A stretch of DNA of 64,000 nt from Pseudomonadota bacterium (GTDB taxonomy: Bacteria > Pseudomonadota > Gammaproteobacteria > Steroidobacterales > Steroidobacteraceae), in the NCBI GenBank assembly GCA_018241505.1, contig JAFEDS010000020.1:1-64000 (forward strand), written 5' to 3'. The notes beneath the pieces were generated by a model. That model saw only the letters and a list, made by a program, of their open reading frames with translations, was not told the DNA's origin and searched no databases. Every line of letters begins with the position of its first letter. The first letter of the stretch is position 1. The position numbers and the translations under genes are program-made. Positions 28,563 to 38,046 of this stretch are shown in pieces.

Positions 28563-30090
28563 TACAAATTCTCCATAGGCAGCGGAGCCTCTAAACGACC
28601 CGCCAAGCTTTCTTCAATCTGGTGCCGCAACTCGGGCACCTCGATCTTGCTGACCACATCTTCCAGAAACGCCCACTTCAACAGGCGCAGGGCAGTCTCA
28701 CGATCCAGTCCTCGGGACAGCAGGTAAAACAACATGTTGTCATCCAGCTTGCCGGCCGTGGCACCGTGATTGCAGCGGACATCGTCAGTGTAGATTTCCA
28801 ACTGCGGCCGCACGTCTATCTCGGCGTCGGTACCTGCGAGCAGGCCGCGCAGCGACTGACTCGAGTCGGTGCCATGGGCACCCTTGCGGACCACAATCTT
28901 GCCGTTGAATGCAACGCGCGCACGCCCACCCGCGATTCCGCGGAAGCTCTGCTCCGTCCGCGCATTGGGGGCAATGTGATCGACCAGCGCAAAGGTATCG
29001 TGGACCTGGTTCTTTCCGCCGACCGACGCCCCAAACACGCCTACTTCCGATCGTTCACCCAGAAGTTTGACGTAGACGGTCGAGCGGGCGGAGAGGGCGC
29101 CGAGGTTCACCGTGTGCACCTGGTATTTGGCGTTTTCAGCAAGTTTCGCGGTCAACGTGTCAAACCAGATGGCACGCGCGCCGGTCTGCTGGACGCGGTA
29201 GTGCTGAACGCTGGCGTCGCGCGCCACTTCGACATCGACCGCGCAGTTGATGAAATTGGCATCGTTGCCGAAGCTGATGTGCCGCTCAATGAGTCCAACG
29301 CGCGCATTCGCGTCAACTTTGAAGCTGACACGGGGGTAAGAAGCGCCGGCTTTCGCCTCCGCGGTGGCGACAAAGACCAGCTCGACGCAAATGGCGCAGT
29401 CTGTGCCACGCGCCACGTGGATCTGCGCGCCGTCGGTGGCAAATGCTTCGTTCAACAGGGCGAAGCGCAAGTCACCGGGTGCCGCTGTGCCATTCGCCGC
29501 GCTCACGACACCCGCCGCGTCGCCAGTCGCCGTGCCCGCCGCCACGCCACGCGCCGCCACCGCGCCGCCCGCCGCCGCGCCATTGCCCGTGCCGCTGGCC
29601 GCCGCATTTTGCGCCGCCACGGCGCCCGAGCCGCGAGCCGACGTCACAGTCACACCAGGCACCGCCGTCGTCGTCGACAGCGACGGCTCCAACACCCCAT
29701 CAACAAACACATACCGCGACTTCCCAACAGCCGCCGGTAAATCCGCCGCCGTCATGGCCGGCCGCACCGCACTCGAAGGCGGCGCAAACCGCACTTTCTC
29801 CAGCGGCCGCAAATTCACATATTTCCAATTCTCATCGCGCGAGGTGGGGAGCCCGCCGTCCATGAGCGCCTGTAGCGCGGCCTCAGGCCGCGTCGCCAGC
29901 GCGTGTGCCGCCTGCGCGTCGCCGCCTTGGCGCCCCGCGTCGCCGCGCACCGGTTCGCCCGCCGCGGCCGTGCGAACGCCGCCGCCATGAGCAGCGCCCG
30001 CGTGAGCAATAGCAAACTCGGCAGCAATCCGCGCCGTCAGGGAGCTGGCGGGAGTCGACGCCAACTGGGAAGTTGCCTGTGAGGCGCTCA

Positions 30091-30091
<1 letters not shown>
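28562..30091 (-). CDS. sufD: SufD, Fe-S assembly scaffold subunit, with Ala/Gly-rich insertions
   Basis: SufD pairs with SufB in the SufBC2D complex. The C-terminal beta-helix and alpha domain are typical: GKNQVHDTFALVDHIAPNA, RGLLAGTDAEIDVRPQLEIY and DDVRCNHGATAGKLDDNMLF. At 509 residues it is longer than the usual 420-450. Two low-complexity tracts account for this: residues about 28-66, and about 151-206, which is mostly Ala, Gly, Thr and Val. The frame stays open through both, and flanking conserved sequence (DENWKYVNLRPLEKV) is intact. They look like lineage-specific linker expansions rather than damage. Confidence 0.93.
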
Positions 30092-30840
<749 letters not shown>

Positions 30841-30846
30841 AACTGT

Positions 30847-32295
30847 TCAGCCCACCGCGCCTTCCAGGCTCACGGCCAGCAGCGCCTGGGCTTCCACCGC
30901 AAACTCCATGGGCAACTCTTTGAATACCGATTTACAGAAACCACTTACGATCATGTTGACCGCGTCCTCGTGCGCAATACCGCGCTGTACGCAATAGAAC
31001 AACTGATCATCACTGATGCGCGACGTGCTGGCCTCATGCTCCACCGTCGCGGAGGGATTTTTCACCTCGACATAAGGGAAGGTGTGGGCGCCGCACTTGC
31101 CGCCCATCAACAGTGAGTCGCACTGTGTGAAATTCCGGGCACCGGCGGCGCTCGGCAGGATTTTCACCAGGCCCCGGTAGGTATTCTCGCCGTGGCCGGC
31201 GGAGATGCCCTTGGAGACAATGGTGCTGCGAGTGTTCTTGCCGATGTGAATCATCTTCGTGCCGGTATCGGCCTGCTGATAATTGTTCACAGTCGCGACC
31301 GAATAAAACTCGCCGATCGAGCCTTCACCGCGCAACACACAGCTCGGATATTTCCAGGTGATGGCCGAGCCGGTCTCCACCTGGGTCCAGGAAATGCGCG
31401 AGTTGCGGCCGCGGCATTCGCCGCGCTTGGTCACGAAGTTGTAGATTCCGCCGACGCCGTTGGCATCGCCCGGATACCAGTTCTGCACGGTCGAATATTT
31501 GATGTACGCATCGTCCAGCGCCACGAGCTCGACAACCGCCGCGTGCAGTTGATTCTCATCGCGCATCGGCGCTGTGCAGCCCTCGAGGTAACTCACTTGC
31601 GCGCCGTCGTCGGCGATGATGAGCGTGCGTTCAAATTGTCCGGTCTTGGCCGCGTTGATCCGGAAGTAGGTCGACAGCTCCATCGGGCAGCGCACGCCCT
31701 TCGGGACATACACAAACGAGCCGTCCGAGAACACCGCGGAGTTCAGGGCGGCGAAGAAGTTATCGGAGGTCGGTACCACTGAGCCCAGGTACTGCTCAAT
31801 CAAATGCGGGTGTGTCTGCACCGCCTCGGAGAAGGGGCAGAACACGACACCGGCGGCGGCCAGGCGATCCTTGAACGTGGTGGCGACCGAGACACTGTCA
31901 AACACCGCATCGACAGCAACGCCCGCGAGGCGCGCGCGCTCATGCAGCGGCACACCCAGCTTCTCGTAGGTCTCCAACAACTTCGGATCGACTTCGTCCA
32001 GGCTCTTCGGCCCGTCCGTTTTTTTCTTGGGCGCCGAGTAGTAGGAAATCGCCTGGTAGTCGATCGGCGCAATCTTCACGTGCGCCCACTTCGGCTGCGG
32101 CATCGTCAGCCAATGTCGTAGTGCCTTGAGCCGCCACTCCGTCAGAAAGGCCGGCTCATTCTTCTTGCGCGAAATCATCCGCACAACGTCTTCGTCGAGG
32201 CCCGGTGGCACCGTGTCGGATTCAATATCGGTCACAAAACCATGCCGGTAGCCCCGATCCATCAGGCTTTCGAGCTGTTCCGCCGTCTCACTCAT
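30847..32295 (-). CDS. sufB: SufB, Fe-S assembly scaffold subunit
   Basis: Core scaffold on which the nascent cluster forms with SufD. 482 residues including [40 protein letters not shown], the Cys loop [19 protein letters not shown], and the C-terminal [16 protein letters not shown]. It is the second gene of the operon; its start overlaps the regulator stop by 8 bases. Confidence 0.97.
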   Translation of the reverse strand: MSETAEQLESLMDRGYRHGFVTDIESDTVPPGLDEDVVRMISRKKNEPAFLTEWRLKALRHWLTMPQPKWAHVKIAPIDYQAISYYSAPKKKTDGPKSLDEVDPKLLETYEKLGVPLHERARLAGVAVDAVFDSVSVATTFKDRLAAAGVVFCPFSEAVQTHPHLIEQYLGSVVPTSDNFFAALNSAVFSDGSFVYVPKGVRCPMELSTYFRINAAKTGQFERTLIIADDGAQVSYLEGCTAPMRDENQLHAAVVELVALDDAYIKYSTVQNWYPGDANGVGGIYNFVTKRGECRGRNSRISWTQVETGSAITWKYPSCVLRGEGSIGEFYSVATVNNYQQADTGTKMIHIGKNTRSTIVSKGISAGHGENTYRGLVKILPSAAGARNFTQCDSLLMGGKCGAHTFPYVEVKNPSATVEHEASTSRISDDQLFYCVQRGIAHEDAVNMIVSGFCKSVFKELPMEFAVEAQALLAVSLEGAVG

Positions 32296-32782
32296 GTCGA
32301 TTCACTCCAAGACGGCCAACGCCACGGCTGGCCGCTGTCTTCATCTCGCGCTCGAGCTCCGGCAGCCGCACCTGTGTCGGGTCGAGCCCGGCAAGCTGCG
32401 CCAGGCTCACTTCGTACAGGGAGCGCCGGATCGCCAGGTTCAGTCGCTGCCACACCTTGCCGACGTGACAGGTCGCCTCCAGCTCGCAATTGCCGTGGCC
32501 CACCGAACAATCGGTCAGGTGCACCGGCCCTTCCAGCGCGTCCAGGATGGCCGCGGCGCTGATTTGCGTCGCTGGCTTCGCCAATTGGTAGCCGCCGTGC
32601 AGGCCACGTGTAGAGGACACCAGGCCCGCCCGCTGGAGCTGCTTCAGAAGCTTGCTCACGGTCGGGGCCGCGACGCGCGTCTCCTCGGCCAAGGCCGTGG
32701 CTGTATGCAAATGCTCAGGGTCCTGGGCCAGGGCGGCCAGGATGACGGTGGCGTAGTCGGTCAACTTGCTGATTCTGAGCAT
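32288..32782 (-). CDS. SUF operon Rrf2-family regulator
   Basis: Rrf2/IscR-like transcription factor of the SUF-regulator type found in Xanthomonas-like gammaproteobacteria. Winged-helix residues 1-70: [40 protein letters not shown]. Three cysteines ([15 protein letters not shown]) could hold a cluster that senses Fe-S demand. The start at 32782 is where Rrf2 homology begins; the frame is open to 32938. First gene of the SUF operon, so autoregulation is likely. The promoter at 32791-32819 predicts a leaderless or almost leaderless mRNA. Confidence 0.93.
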   Translation of the reverse strand: MLRISKLTDYATVILAALAQDPEHLHTATALAEETRVAAPTVSKLLKQLQRAGLVSSTRGLHGGYQLAKPATQISAAAILDALEGPVHLTDCSVGHGNCELEATCHVGKVWQRLNLAIRRSLYEVSLAQLAGLDPTQVRLPELEREMKTAASRGVGRLGVNRHE

Positions 32783-32790
32783 ACAGGACC

Positions 32791-32819
32791 ATTTTAGTAC
32801 TCTTTGTCGTCTATTCCAA
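32791..32819 (-). promoter_or_regulatory. sigma70-like promoter of the SUF operon
   Basis: On the minus strand, TTGGAA (32814-32819), a 17-base spacer, then TAAAAT (32791-32796). The predicted start of transcription, about 7 bases on, falls at the ATG (32782). Confidence 0.6.
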
Positions 32820-32901
32820 GGTCCGCCCTCGGCGTCGCGTGGATCTGGGGGGCGAATTTGGTATTCTTCGCGATCAACCCAATGAAGCGGAGATGTGAAT
32901 A

Positions 32902-33924
32902 ATGAACGGCGGTGAGCTCGCAAAAATTGCGCAGGCAATGGTGGTCAAGAACAAGGGGATCCTGGCCGCGGACGAGAGCTCGAGCACCATCAAAAAGCGG
33001 TTCGACGGCATCAAGCTGGAATCGACCGAAGAGCATCGGCGCACCTATCGCGAGATGCTGTTTACTGCCCCCGGTGCTGCGGAATACATCAGTGGCGTGA
33101 TCCTCTATGACGAGACGATCCGTCAGAAGGCCAAGGACGGTACGCCGTTTCCCGAGTTGCTGAGCAAGAAGGGCATCATTCCCGGAATCAAAGTCGATAC
33201 CGGTGCGAAGCCCCTGGCCGGCTTCAAGAACGAGACCATTACGGAAGGACTGGACGGGCTGCGCGAGCGCCTGGTCGAGTATCACAAGCTCGGTGCGCGT
33301 TTTGCCAAGTGGCGCGCGGTCATCGACATCGCCGACGGCATTCCAACTTCATTCGCGATCGACGCGAACGCCCATGCGTTGGCGCGCTATGCCGCGCTCT
33401 GCCAGGAAAACGGCATTGTGCCGATCGTCGAGCCGGAAGTCCTGATGGACGGCGGCCATTCGATCGAGCGTTGCGAGGAAGTGACCAGCGCCGTATTGCA
33501 GAGTGTATTCAACCAGTTGTTCGAGCATCGCATCCTGTTGGAAGGCATGGTGCTCAAGCCCAACATGGTCATCTCCGGCAAGAAGGCCGCGAACCGCGCC
33601 AACGCGGAAGCAGTCGCCGCGGCGACCGTGCGCACCCTGAAGCGGCACGTGCCGCCTGCCGTGCCGGGCATCGCATTCCTGTCGGGAGGTCAGTCTTCCG
33701 CGGAGGCGACCTTGCACCTGTCGCTCATGAACAAGCTGGGCCCGCTGCCGTGGGCGCTGACATTCAGCTATGGCCGTGCGCTGCAGGATGACGCTCTGAA
33801 GTCCTGGGGCGGCAATGCTGCCAACTTTGCTGCCGGCCAGAAGGAAATGGCCAAGCGCGCGAAGCTCAACAGCCTCGCCACCACGGGCAGCTATCAGTCC
33901 TCCATGGAGAGCCAGGCCGCCTGA
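32902..33924 (+). CDS. class I fructose-bisphosphate aldolase (eukaryotic-type)
   Basis: Cleaves fructose 1,6-bisphosphate to DHAP and glyceraldehyde 3-phosphate through a Schiff base. The fold is the glycolytic type I found in animals and xanthomonads: NKGILAADESSSTIKKRFDG, the conserved FAKWRAVIDI, and the Schiff-base lysine in LEGMVLKPNMVISG (about K219). SGGQSSAEATLHL and FSYGRALQDDALKSW are also conserved. 340 residues. Divergent from the SUF operon and followed by mlaF after 18 bases. It lacks the His zinc ligands of class II. Confidence 0.95.
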   Translation: MNGGELAKIAQAMVVKNKGILAADESSSTIKKRFDGIKLESTEEHRRTYREMLFTAPGAAEYISGVILYDETIRQKAKDGTPFPELLSKKGIIPGIKVDTGAKPLAGFKNETITEGLDGLRERLVEYHKLGARFAKWRAVIDIADGIPTSFAIDANAHALARYAALCQENGIVPIVEPEVLMDGGHSIERCEEVTSAVLQSVFNQLFEHRILLEGMVLKPNMVISGKKAANRANAEAVAAATVRTLKRHVPPAVPGIAFLSGGQSSAEATLHLSLMNKLGPLPWALTFSYGRALQDDALKSWGGNAANFAAGQKEMAKRAKLNSLATTGSYQSSMESQAA

Positions 33925-33942
33925 GGCGACCGCGCACCTCGC

Positions 33943-34791
33943 GTGAGAGAGTTTGCCCCGCCCAAAGGTGCGTCACCGGCGCAAGCCGATGACGCAGTCG
34001 TCGACGTGCGCGACCTGCACTACGAAGTCGATGGGCGCGCCATCTTTTCCGGACTCAACATCCAGGCGCGCCGTGGTCGCATCACGGCCGTCATGGGCCC
34101 GAGCGGCACCGGAAAGACAACTCTGTTGCGTCTGATAACAGCACAGATAGGCGCAAGCTCAGGCAGCGTGTCGGTGCTCGGCAAGGATCTCGGCACGGCG
34201 GACAAAGCCGAGATCTACAGCCTGCGCAGGCGCATGGGCATGCTGTTCCAGAACGGGGCGCTGCTGACCGATATCAGTGTGTTTGAGAATGTGGCCTTTC
34301 CGGTGCGTGAAAACACGGATCTGCCCGAGCCCCTGATTCGCCGGCTGGTGCTGGCGAAGCTGCAGGCTGTCGGCCTGCGCGGCGCGGCCGACCTGATGCC
34401 GTCCTCGTTGTCGGGCGGCATGGCGCGCCGCGTGGCCCTGGCCCGCGCGATTGTCATGGATCCTGAGATTCTGATTTACGACGAGCCGTTCGTCGGTCTC
34501 GACCCCATTTCCATGGGTGTCATTTTGCGGCTCATCAAACAGATGAATGTCGCGTTGGGCATCACCAGTGTGGTGGTTTCGCACGATGTGCACGAGCTGG
34601 CCACGATCGCGGACGAGAGCTACCTGTTGTCAGGCGGCAAGGTGGCGGCACACGGCACTCCCCAGGAGCTCGATCACAGCGCCTCGCAGATCGTGCACCA
34701 GTTCATGAGCGGTGAGGCGGATGGACCGGTCGCGTTCCACTACCCGGCACCGGATTATTTTGAGCAGATGCTCACGGGCGAAGAGCCATGA
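33943..34791 (+). CDS. mlaF: MlaF, ABC transporter ATPase for phospholipid trafficking
   Basis: ATPase of the MlaFEDB inner-membrane complex that keeps outer-membrane lipid asymmetry. Walker A GPSGTGKTTLLRLI, signature SLSGGMARRVALARAI, Walker B ILIYDEPFVGLDPISM and H-loop VVVSHDVHELATI. 282 residues with a GTG start; SD is weak. Overlaps mlaE by 4 bases. Confidence 0.95.
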   Translation: MREFAPPKGASPAQADDAVVDVRDLHYEVDGRAIFSGLNIQARRGRITAVMGPSGTGKTTLLRLITAQIGASSGSVSVLGKDLGTADKAEIYSLRRRMGMLFQNGALLTDISVFENVAFPVRENTDLPEPLIRRLVLAKLQAVGLRGAADLMPSSLSGGMARRVALARAIVMDPEILIYDEPFVGLDPISMGVILRLIKQMNVALGITSVVVSHDVHELATIADESYLLSGGKVAAHGTPQELDHSASQIVHQFMSGEADGPVAFHYPAPDYFEQMLTGEEP

Positions 34792-35552
34792 GCAACGGGC
34801 GGGAGCACGGCTTCATTGTGGGCGGCGTGCGCCGTATGGGCGCCATTTTGCTGTTCCTGTTCCGCTTGTTGGGCCAGAGCGTGCCGGCACTCGGGCGCCC
34901 CGGCCTGATTATTGCGCAGATCTACAACGCCGGCGGCCGCTCGCTGATCATCATCATGCTGTGCGGACTGTTCGTCGGCATGGTGTTGGGCCTGCAGGGC
35001 TTCCAGTTGCTGCAGCGCTTTGGGTCGGAGGAGGCTTTGGGCTCGGCCGCGGCCCTGGGGCTGCTGAAAGAGCTGGGCCCGGTGGTGACGGCACTGTTGT
35101 TCGCCGGCCGCGCCGGGACCGCCCTGACGTCCGAGATCGGCCTGATGCGGGCCACGGACCAGCTCACGGCCATGGAGATCATGTCCGTGGACCCGCTGCG
35201 TTATGTCGCAGCACCGCGGTTTCTGGGCGGCGTGATTGCAATGCCGCTGCTTGCCGCCATATTCAGTGTCATCGGGCTGTTTGGGGCGCAGCTCATTGGC
35301 GTACAGCTCATGCACGTGGACCAGGGCGCGTTCTGGTCGCAATTACAGGGCTCCGTGGAGCTGCGGGACGTGACCGAGGGTCTCGTGAAGAGCTTCGTGT
35401 TCGGGATCACCTGCAGCCTGATTGCGGTTCACGAGGGCTACAACGCGGCTCCCACCGCGGCCGGTGTCGGTCTTGCAACGACTCGGACGGTGGTTGCTTC
35501 GTCCGTGATGACTCTGTTGCTCGACTACGTTTTGACAGCGTTTTTCCTATAG
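34788..35552 (+). CDS. mlaE: MlaE, phospholipid transporter permease
   Basis: Permease with five to six membrane segments, for example LIIIMLCGLFVGMVLGLQGF and FLGGVIAMPLLAAIFSVIGL. Family signature ELGPVVTALLFAGRAGTALT and EIGLMRATDQLTAMEIMSVD. 254 residues. Coupled to mlaF by ATGA. Confidence 0.95.
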   Translation: MSNGREHGFIVGGVRRMGAILLFLFRLLGQSVPALGRPGLIIAQIYNAGGRSLIIIMLCGLFVGMVLGLQGFQLLQRFGSEEALGSAAALGLLKELGPVVTALLFAGRAGTALTSEIGLMRATDQLTAMEIMSVDPLRYVAAPRFLGGVIAMPLLAAIFSVIGLFGAQLIGVQLMHVDQGAFWSQLQGSVELRDVTEGLVKSFVFGITCSLIAVHEGYNAAPTAAGVGLATTRTVVASSVMTLLLDYVLTAFFL

Positions 35553-35561
35553 AGATTTGCC

Positions 35562-36080
35562 ATGCGTGCCAATACAACAATTGAGATCGGGACTGGCATG
35601 TTCGTTGTGCTGGGCTTCGCGGCGCTGTTTTTCCTCACCACCCAGCTTCCCGGCAGCGGGGTCAAGCTGGGGGGCGCCAAGTCCGGTTATCACATCACGG
35701 CTGCGTTCGACAACATCGGGGATCTCAAGGTGGGCTCGCCCGTTACTATCGCAGGCGTACGGGTCGGTGACGTGAGCCAGATCCGCTTCGACCCCAAGTC
35801 GTTCAAGGCGGTGGTCTCGATGCGTATCGACAAGCAGTACAACCAGATTCCCGATGACAGCTTTGCCGTCATCCAGACCCAGGGTCTGCTCGGCGGCAAG
35901 TACATCGGCTTCAGCCCGGGCGGCTCGGATACCAACCTGAAGGACGGCAGCCGGGTGGAGCAGACCCAGTCGGCCATTGTGCTGGAGAGCCTGATCAACA
36001 AGCTGTTTGCCAGCTTCGCGGACAAGTCGGGCAGCAACAGTGGCGGCAACGACAGTCAGCAGCAAGGAACCAAGAAATGA
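35562..36080 (+). CDS. mlaD: MlaD, MCE-domain substrate-binding subunit
   Basis: Periplasmic hexameric ring that holds phospholipid, anchored by an N-terminal helix (IGTGMFVVLGFAALFFLTTQ). MCE domain from about residue 40: YHITAAFDNIGDLKVGSPVT, then IAGVRVGDVSQIRFD. The C terminus is a Ser/Gly/Asn-rich tail. 172 residues. Overlaps mlaC by 4 bases. Confidence 0.95.
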   Translation: MRANTTIEIGTGMFVVLGFAALFFLTTQLPGSGVKLGGAKSGYHITAAFDNIGDLKVGSPVTIAGVRVGDVSQIRFDPKSFKAVVSMRIDKQYNQIPDDSFAVIQTQGLLGGKYIGFSPGGSDTNLKDGSRVEQTQSAIVLESLINKLFASFADKSGSNSGGNDSQQQGTKK

Positions 36081-36751
36081 AACTTTCGACGCTTCTCGCC
36101 GCCGGCGTAGTGCTCGCCGGAGCCATTTTGAACAGTAGCGCCGTGTTCGCGCAGGCGCCCGCCGCGGCACCCGCCCAGACCAACAACCAGCAGCCGAGCG
36201 AGATTGTGCAGGCCTCGGCCCAGGGGATTCTCAAGGACCTGGATGCCAACCGCGACCTGTATCGCAAGGATCCCAGCAAGATTTCCGGCCTGGTCGACAA
36301 GTACCTGCTGCCGCACTTCGATACGGAATATGCGGCGCGGCTGGTGCTCGCCAAGTACTGGCGCACGGCGACCGACGATCAGAAGAAGCGTTTCATTGAC
36401 GCCTTCTATCATTCATTGCTGAGCAACTACGGCGCTGCGTTGGCTGAATTCACCGCCGACCGGCTGAAAGTGTTTCCCAGCAACGTTTCGCCCACGGACG
36501 ATCATGCGACAGTCCGTACCGAGGTGAAGCGCGACAACGGCGATCGCATCGCGGTCAACTACGAGCTGCGCAAGGAGCCGGGCGGTTGGAAGGCCTACGA
36601 TGTCAACATTGACGGCATCAGTTACGTAAAGAGTTATCGCGAGGACTTCGGCGCCCAGATCGAACAGAAGGGCATCGAGTCGGTGATCAGCCGGCTGCAG
36701 AAGGGCGAGAAGCCCGATAGCATCAAGAAGACCACGGACAAGACGTCGTGA
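36077..36751 (+). CDS. mlaC: MlaC, periplasmic phospholipid-binding protein
   Basis: Soluble carrier shuttling phospholipid between MlaA and MlaFEDB. Signal peptide (MKLSTLLAAGVVLAGAILNS, cleavage near VFA-QA). The Tol_Tol_Ttg2 fold is visible in DKYLLPHFDTEYAARLVLAK and KAYDVNIDGISYVKSYREDF. 224 residues. Coupled to mlaD and mlaB. Confidence 0.94.
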   Translation: MKLSTLLAAGVVLAGAILNSSAVFAQAPAAAPAQTNNQQPSEIVQASAQGILKDLDANRDLYRKDPSKISGLVDKYLLPHFDTEYAARLVLAKYWRTATDDQKKRFIDAFYHSLLSNYGAALAEFTADRLKVFPSNVSPTDDHATVRTEVKRDNGDRIAVNYELRKEPGGWKAYDVNIDGISYVKSYREDFGAQIEQKGIESVISRLQKGEKPDSIKKTTDKTS

Positions 36752-37071
36752 GGGATGAGGCGACCGCACCTGTTGAGCTGACAGAAAGCGCGCCGGGAAA
36801 CCTCACCGCGCGCGGTCCGCTGACGTTCGCGACGGCCAGGAGTGCCCGCGCCAAGGGGCTGGCGGTGTTGAGCGCCACCGGCGCAAAAGAAATCCAGGTG
36901 GATTGCAGCGGCATCACCGCCTCCGACAGTGCGGGGATGTCCGTGTTGTTGGACTGGCTGGCCTTCGCCAAGCGAAACGGCCGTTCATTGCACTATGGCA
37001 ATTTGCCCGAACAGGTTCAGGCGATTGCGCACATCAGCGATGTGCTGGAGCTGCTGGAAAAGGGCGTCTGA
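36748..37071 (+). CDS. mlaB: MlaB, STAS-domain subunit
   Basis: Small cytoplasmic STAS protein that binds MlaF. 107 residues with an N-terminal strand, then EIQVDCSGITASDSAGMSVL, the canonical STAS loop with serine. GTG start overlapping the mlaC stop by 4 bases. Ends the mlaFEDCB operon and converges with mlaA, 6 bases away. Confidence 0.9.
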   Translation: MRDEATAPVELTESAPGNLTARGPLTFATARSARAKGLAVLSATGAKEIQVDCSGITASDSAGMSVLLDWLAFAKRNGRSLHYGNLPEQVQAIAHISDVLELLEKGV

Positions 37072-37077
37072 CCGTCC

Positions 37078-37878
37078 TTACTTCGGGTGCTCCGGCGGTG
37101 TGCTCGTGTCATCGCCACCCGACTCTTCCAGGATCCGCTTCTCTTCCTCCAGCCGCTCCTGTTCCTGCTTCTTGAGCTGCTCGTCCGACACCTTGCCGTC
37201 GGTTACAAGATAATCGCGGCGCTGCAGGTAGGCATTCCTCAGGAATGCATATGGGTCGTACGCCTCATCCAGCAGCCGATCCTGCGGCAGCAGGCGGTAG
37301 CGGATATCGAGCACTTCCAAACCGTAAATCGGGTAAACGACGTAGTTGTTGTGGACGTAGTGAAGTGGGCTCATCCAGACGTCGCCAACCCGTCCGATGC
37401 CATCACGTACGTCCGAGGGGCCGAGAATCGGAATCACCAGGTACGGCCCCGACTTGATTCCCCAGTAACCGAATGTCTGTCCCAGGTCCTCTTCGTTCTT
37501 CGGCAGTCCTACCTTGGTCGCCGGATCGAACAAGCCGCCGATACCGACCGTCGAGTTCAACAGGAAGCGGCCGGTATCCTGCCCAAACCCTTTGAACTTG
37601 GCCTGCAGCAGATCGTTGGCCATGGTGATGGGGTAGAACAGGTTGTCCATGAAGTTGGACACGCTCGAGCGCACCGGCAAGGGCACCACTTTCTGGTAGC
37701 CCCGTGCAATCGGCCGCGCAATCGCGTGATCGAGCGCCGTGTTGACCTTGAAGGTCGTCCGGTTCATGCGCTCCCAGGGATCGCGGGGATCGCGCTTCGC
37801 ATTGGGTGGCAGGGACGCACAGCCGAACAGTGTCAGGCACGCGACGGCAAGCAAGGTGACTCGGGCTGGTTTTTGCAT
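37078..37878 (-). CDS. mlaA: MlaA (VacJ), outer-membrane lipoprotein
   Basis: Removes misplaced phospholipid from the outer leaflet and passes it to MlaC. Lipobox LTLFGC near residue 20. Family segments: RDPWERMNRTTFKVNTALDH, FMDNLFYPITMANDLLQAKF, GRFLLNSTVGIGGLFDPATK, and GPYLVIPILGPSDVRDGIGR. 266 residues with an acidic C-terminal tail. Convergent to mlaFEDCB, so all Mla parts are in one locus. Confidence 0.95.
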   Translation of the reverse strand: MQKPARVTLLAVACLTLFGCASLPPNAKRDPRDPWERMNRTTFKVNTALDHAIARPIARGYQKVVPLPVRSSVSNFMDNLFYPITMANDLLQAKFKGFGQDTGRFLLNSTVGIGGLFDPATKVGLPKNEEDLGQTFGYWGIKSGPYLVIPILGPSDVRDGIGRVGDVWMSPLHYVHNNYVVYPIYGLEVLDIRYRLLPQDRLLDEAYDPYAFLRNAYLQRRDYLVTDGKVSDEQLKKQEQERLEEEKRILEESGGDDTSTPPEHPK

Positions 37879-37938
37879 CGTTGGACGAGACCTGCAGTGG
37901 GGCGGGCAGCTTCGCCGCCCGGTACCAATAGTGCCGCG

Positions 37939-37944
37939 ATTGTA
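37939..37944 (-). promoter_or_regulatory. candidate -10 of mlaA
   Basis: The minus strand reads TACAAT about 60 bases before the mlaA start. The -35 position is poor. A GC-rich hairpin (GGGCGG/CCGCCC, around 37901-37922) lies in the 5' UTR. Confidence 0.35.
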
Positions 37945-38046
37945 GCAGTGTTGTTAGGTCATTCGGCCGGCCCGCCCCTATTGCAGGACCGGCTACATCG
38001 GGCTAAGCGGGCCTGCTCCCTTTGAGAGAGGCCGTTTGGCACCGCG

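Noticed and set aside
28622-29740. 372-residue plus-strand frame opposite sufD
   Set aside because: Its Arg/His runs are the complement of the Ala/Gly-rich linker of sufD.
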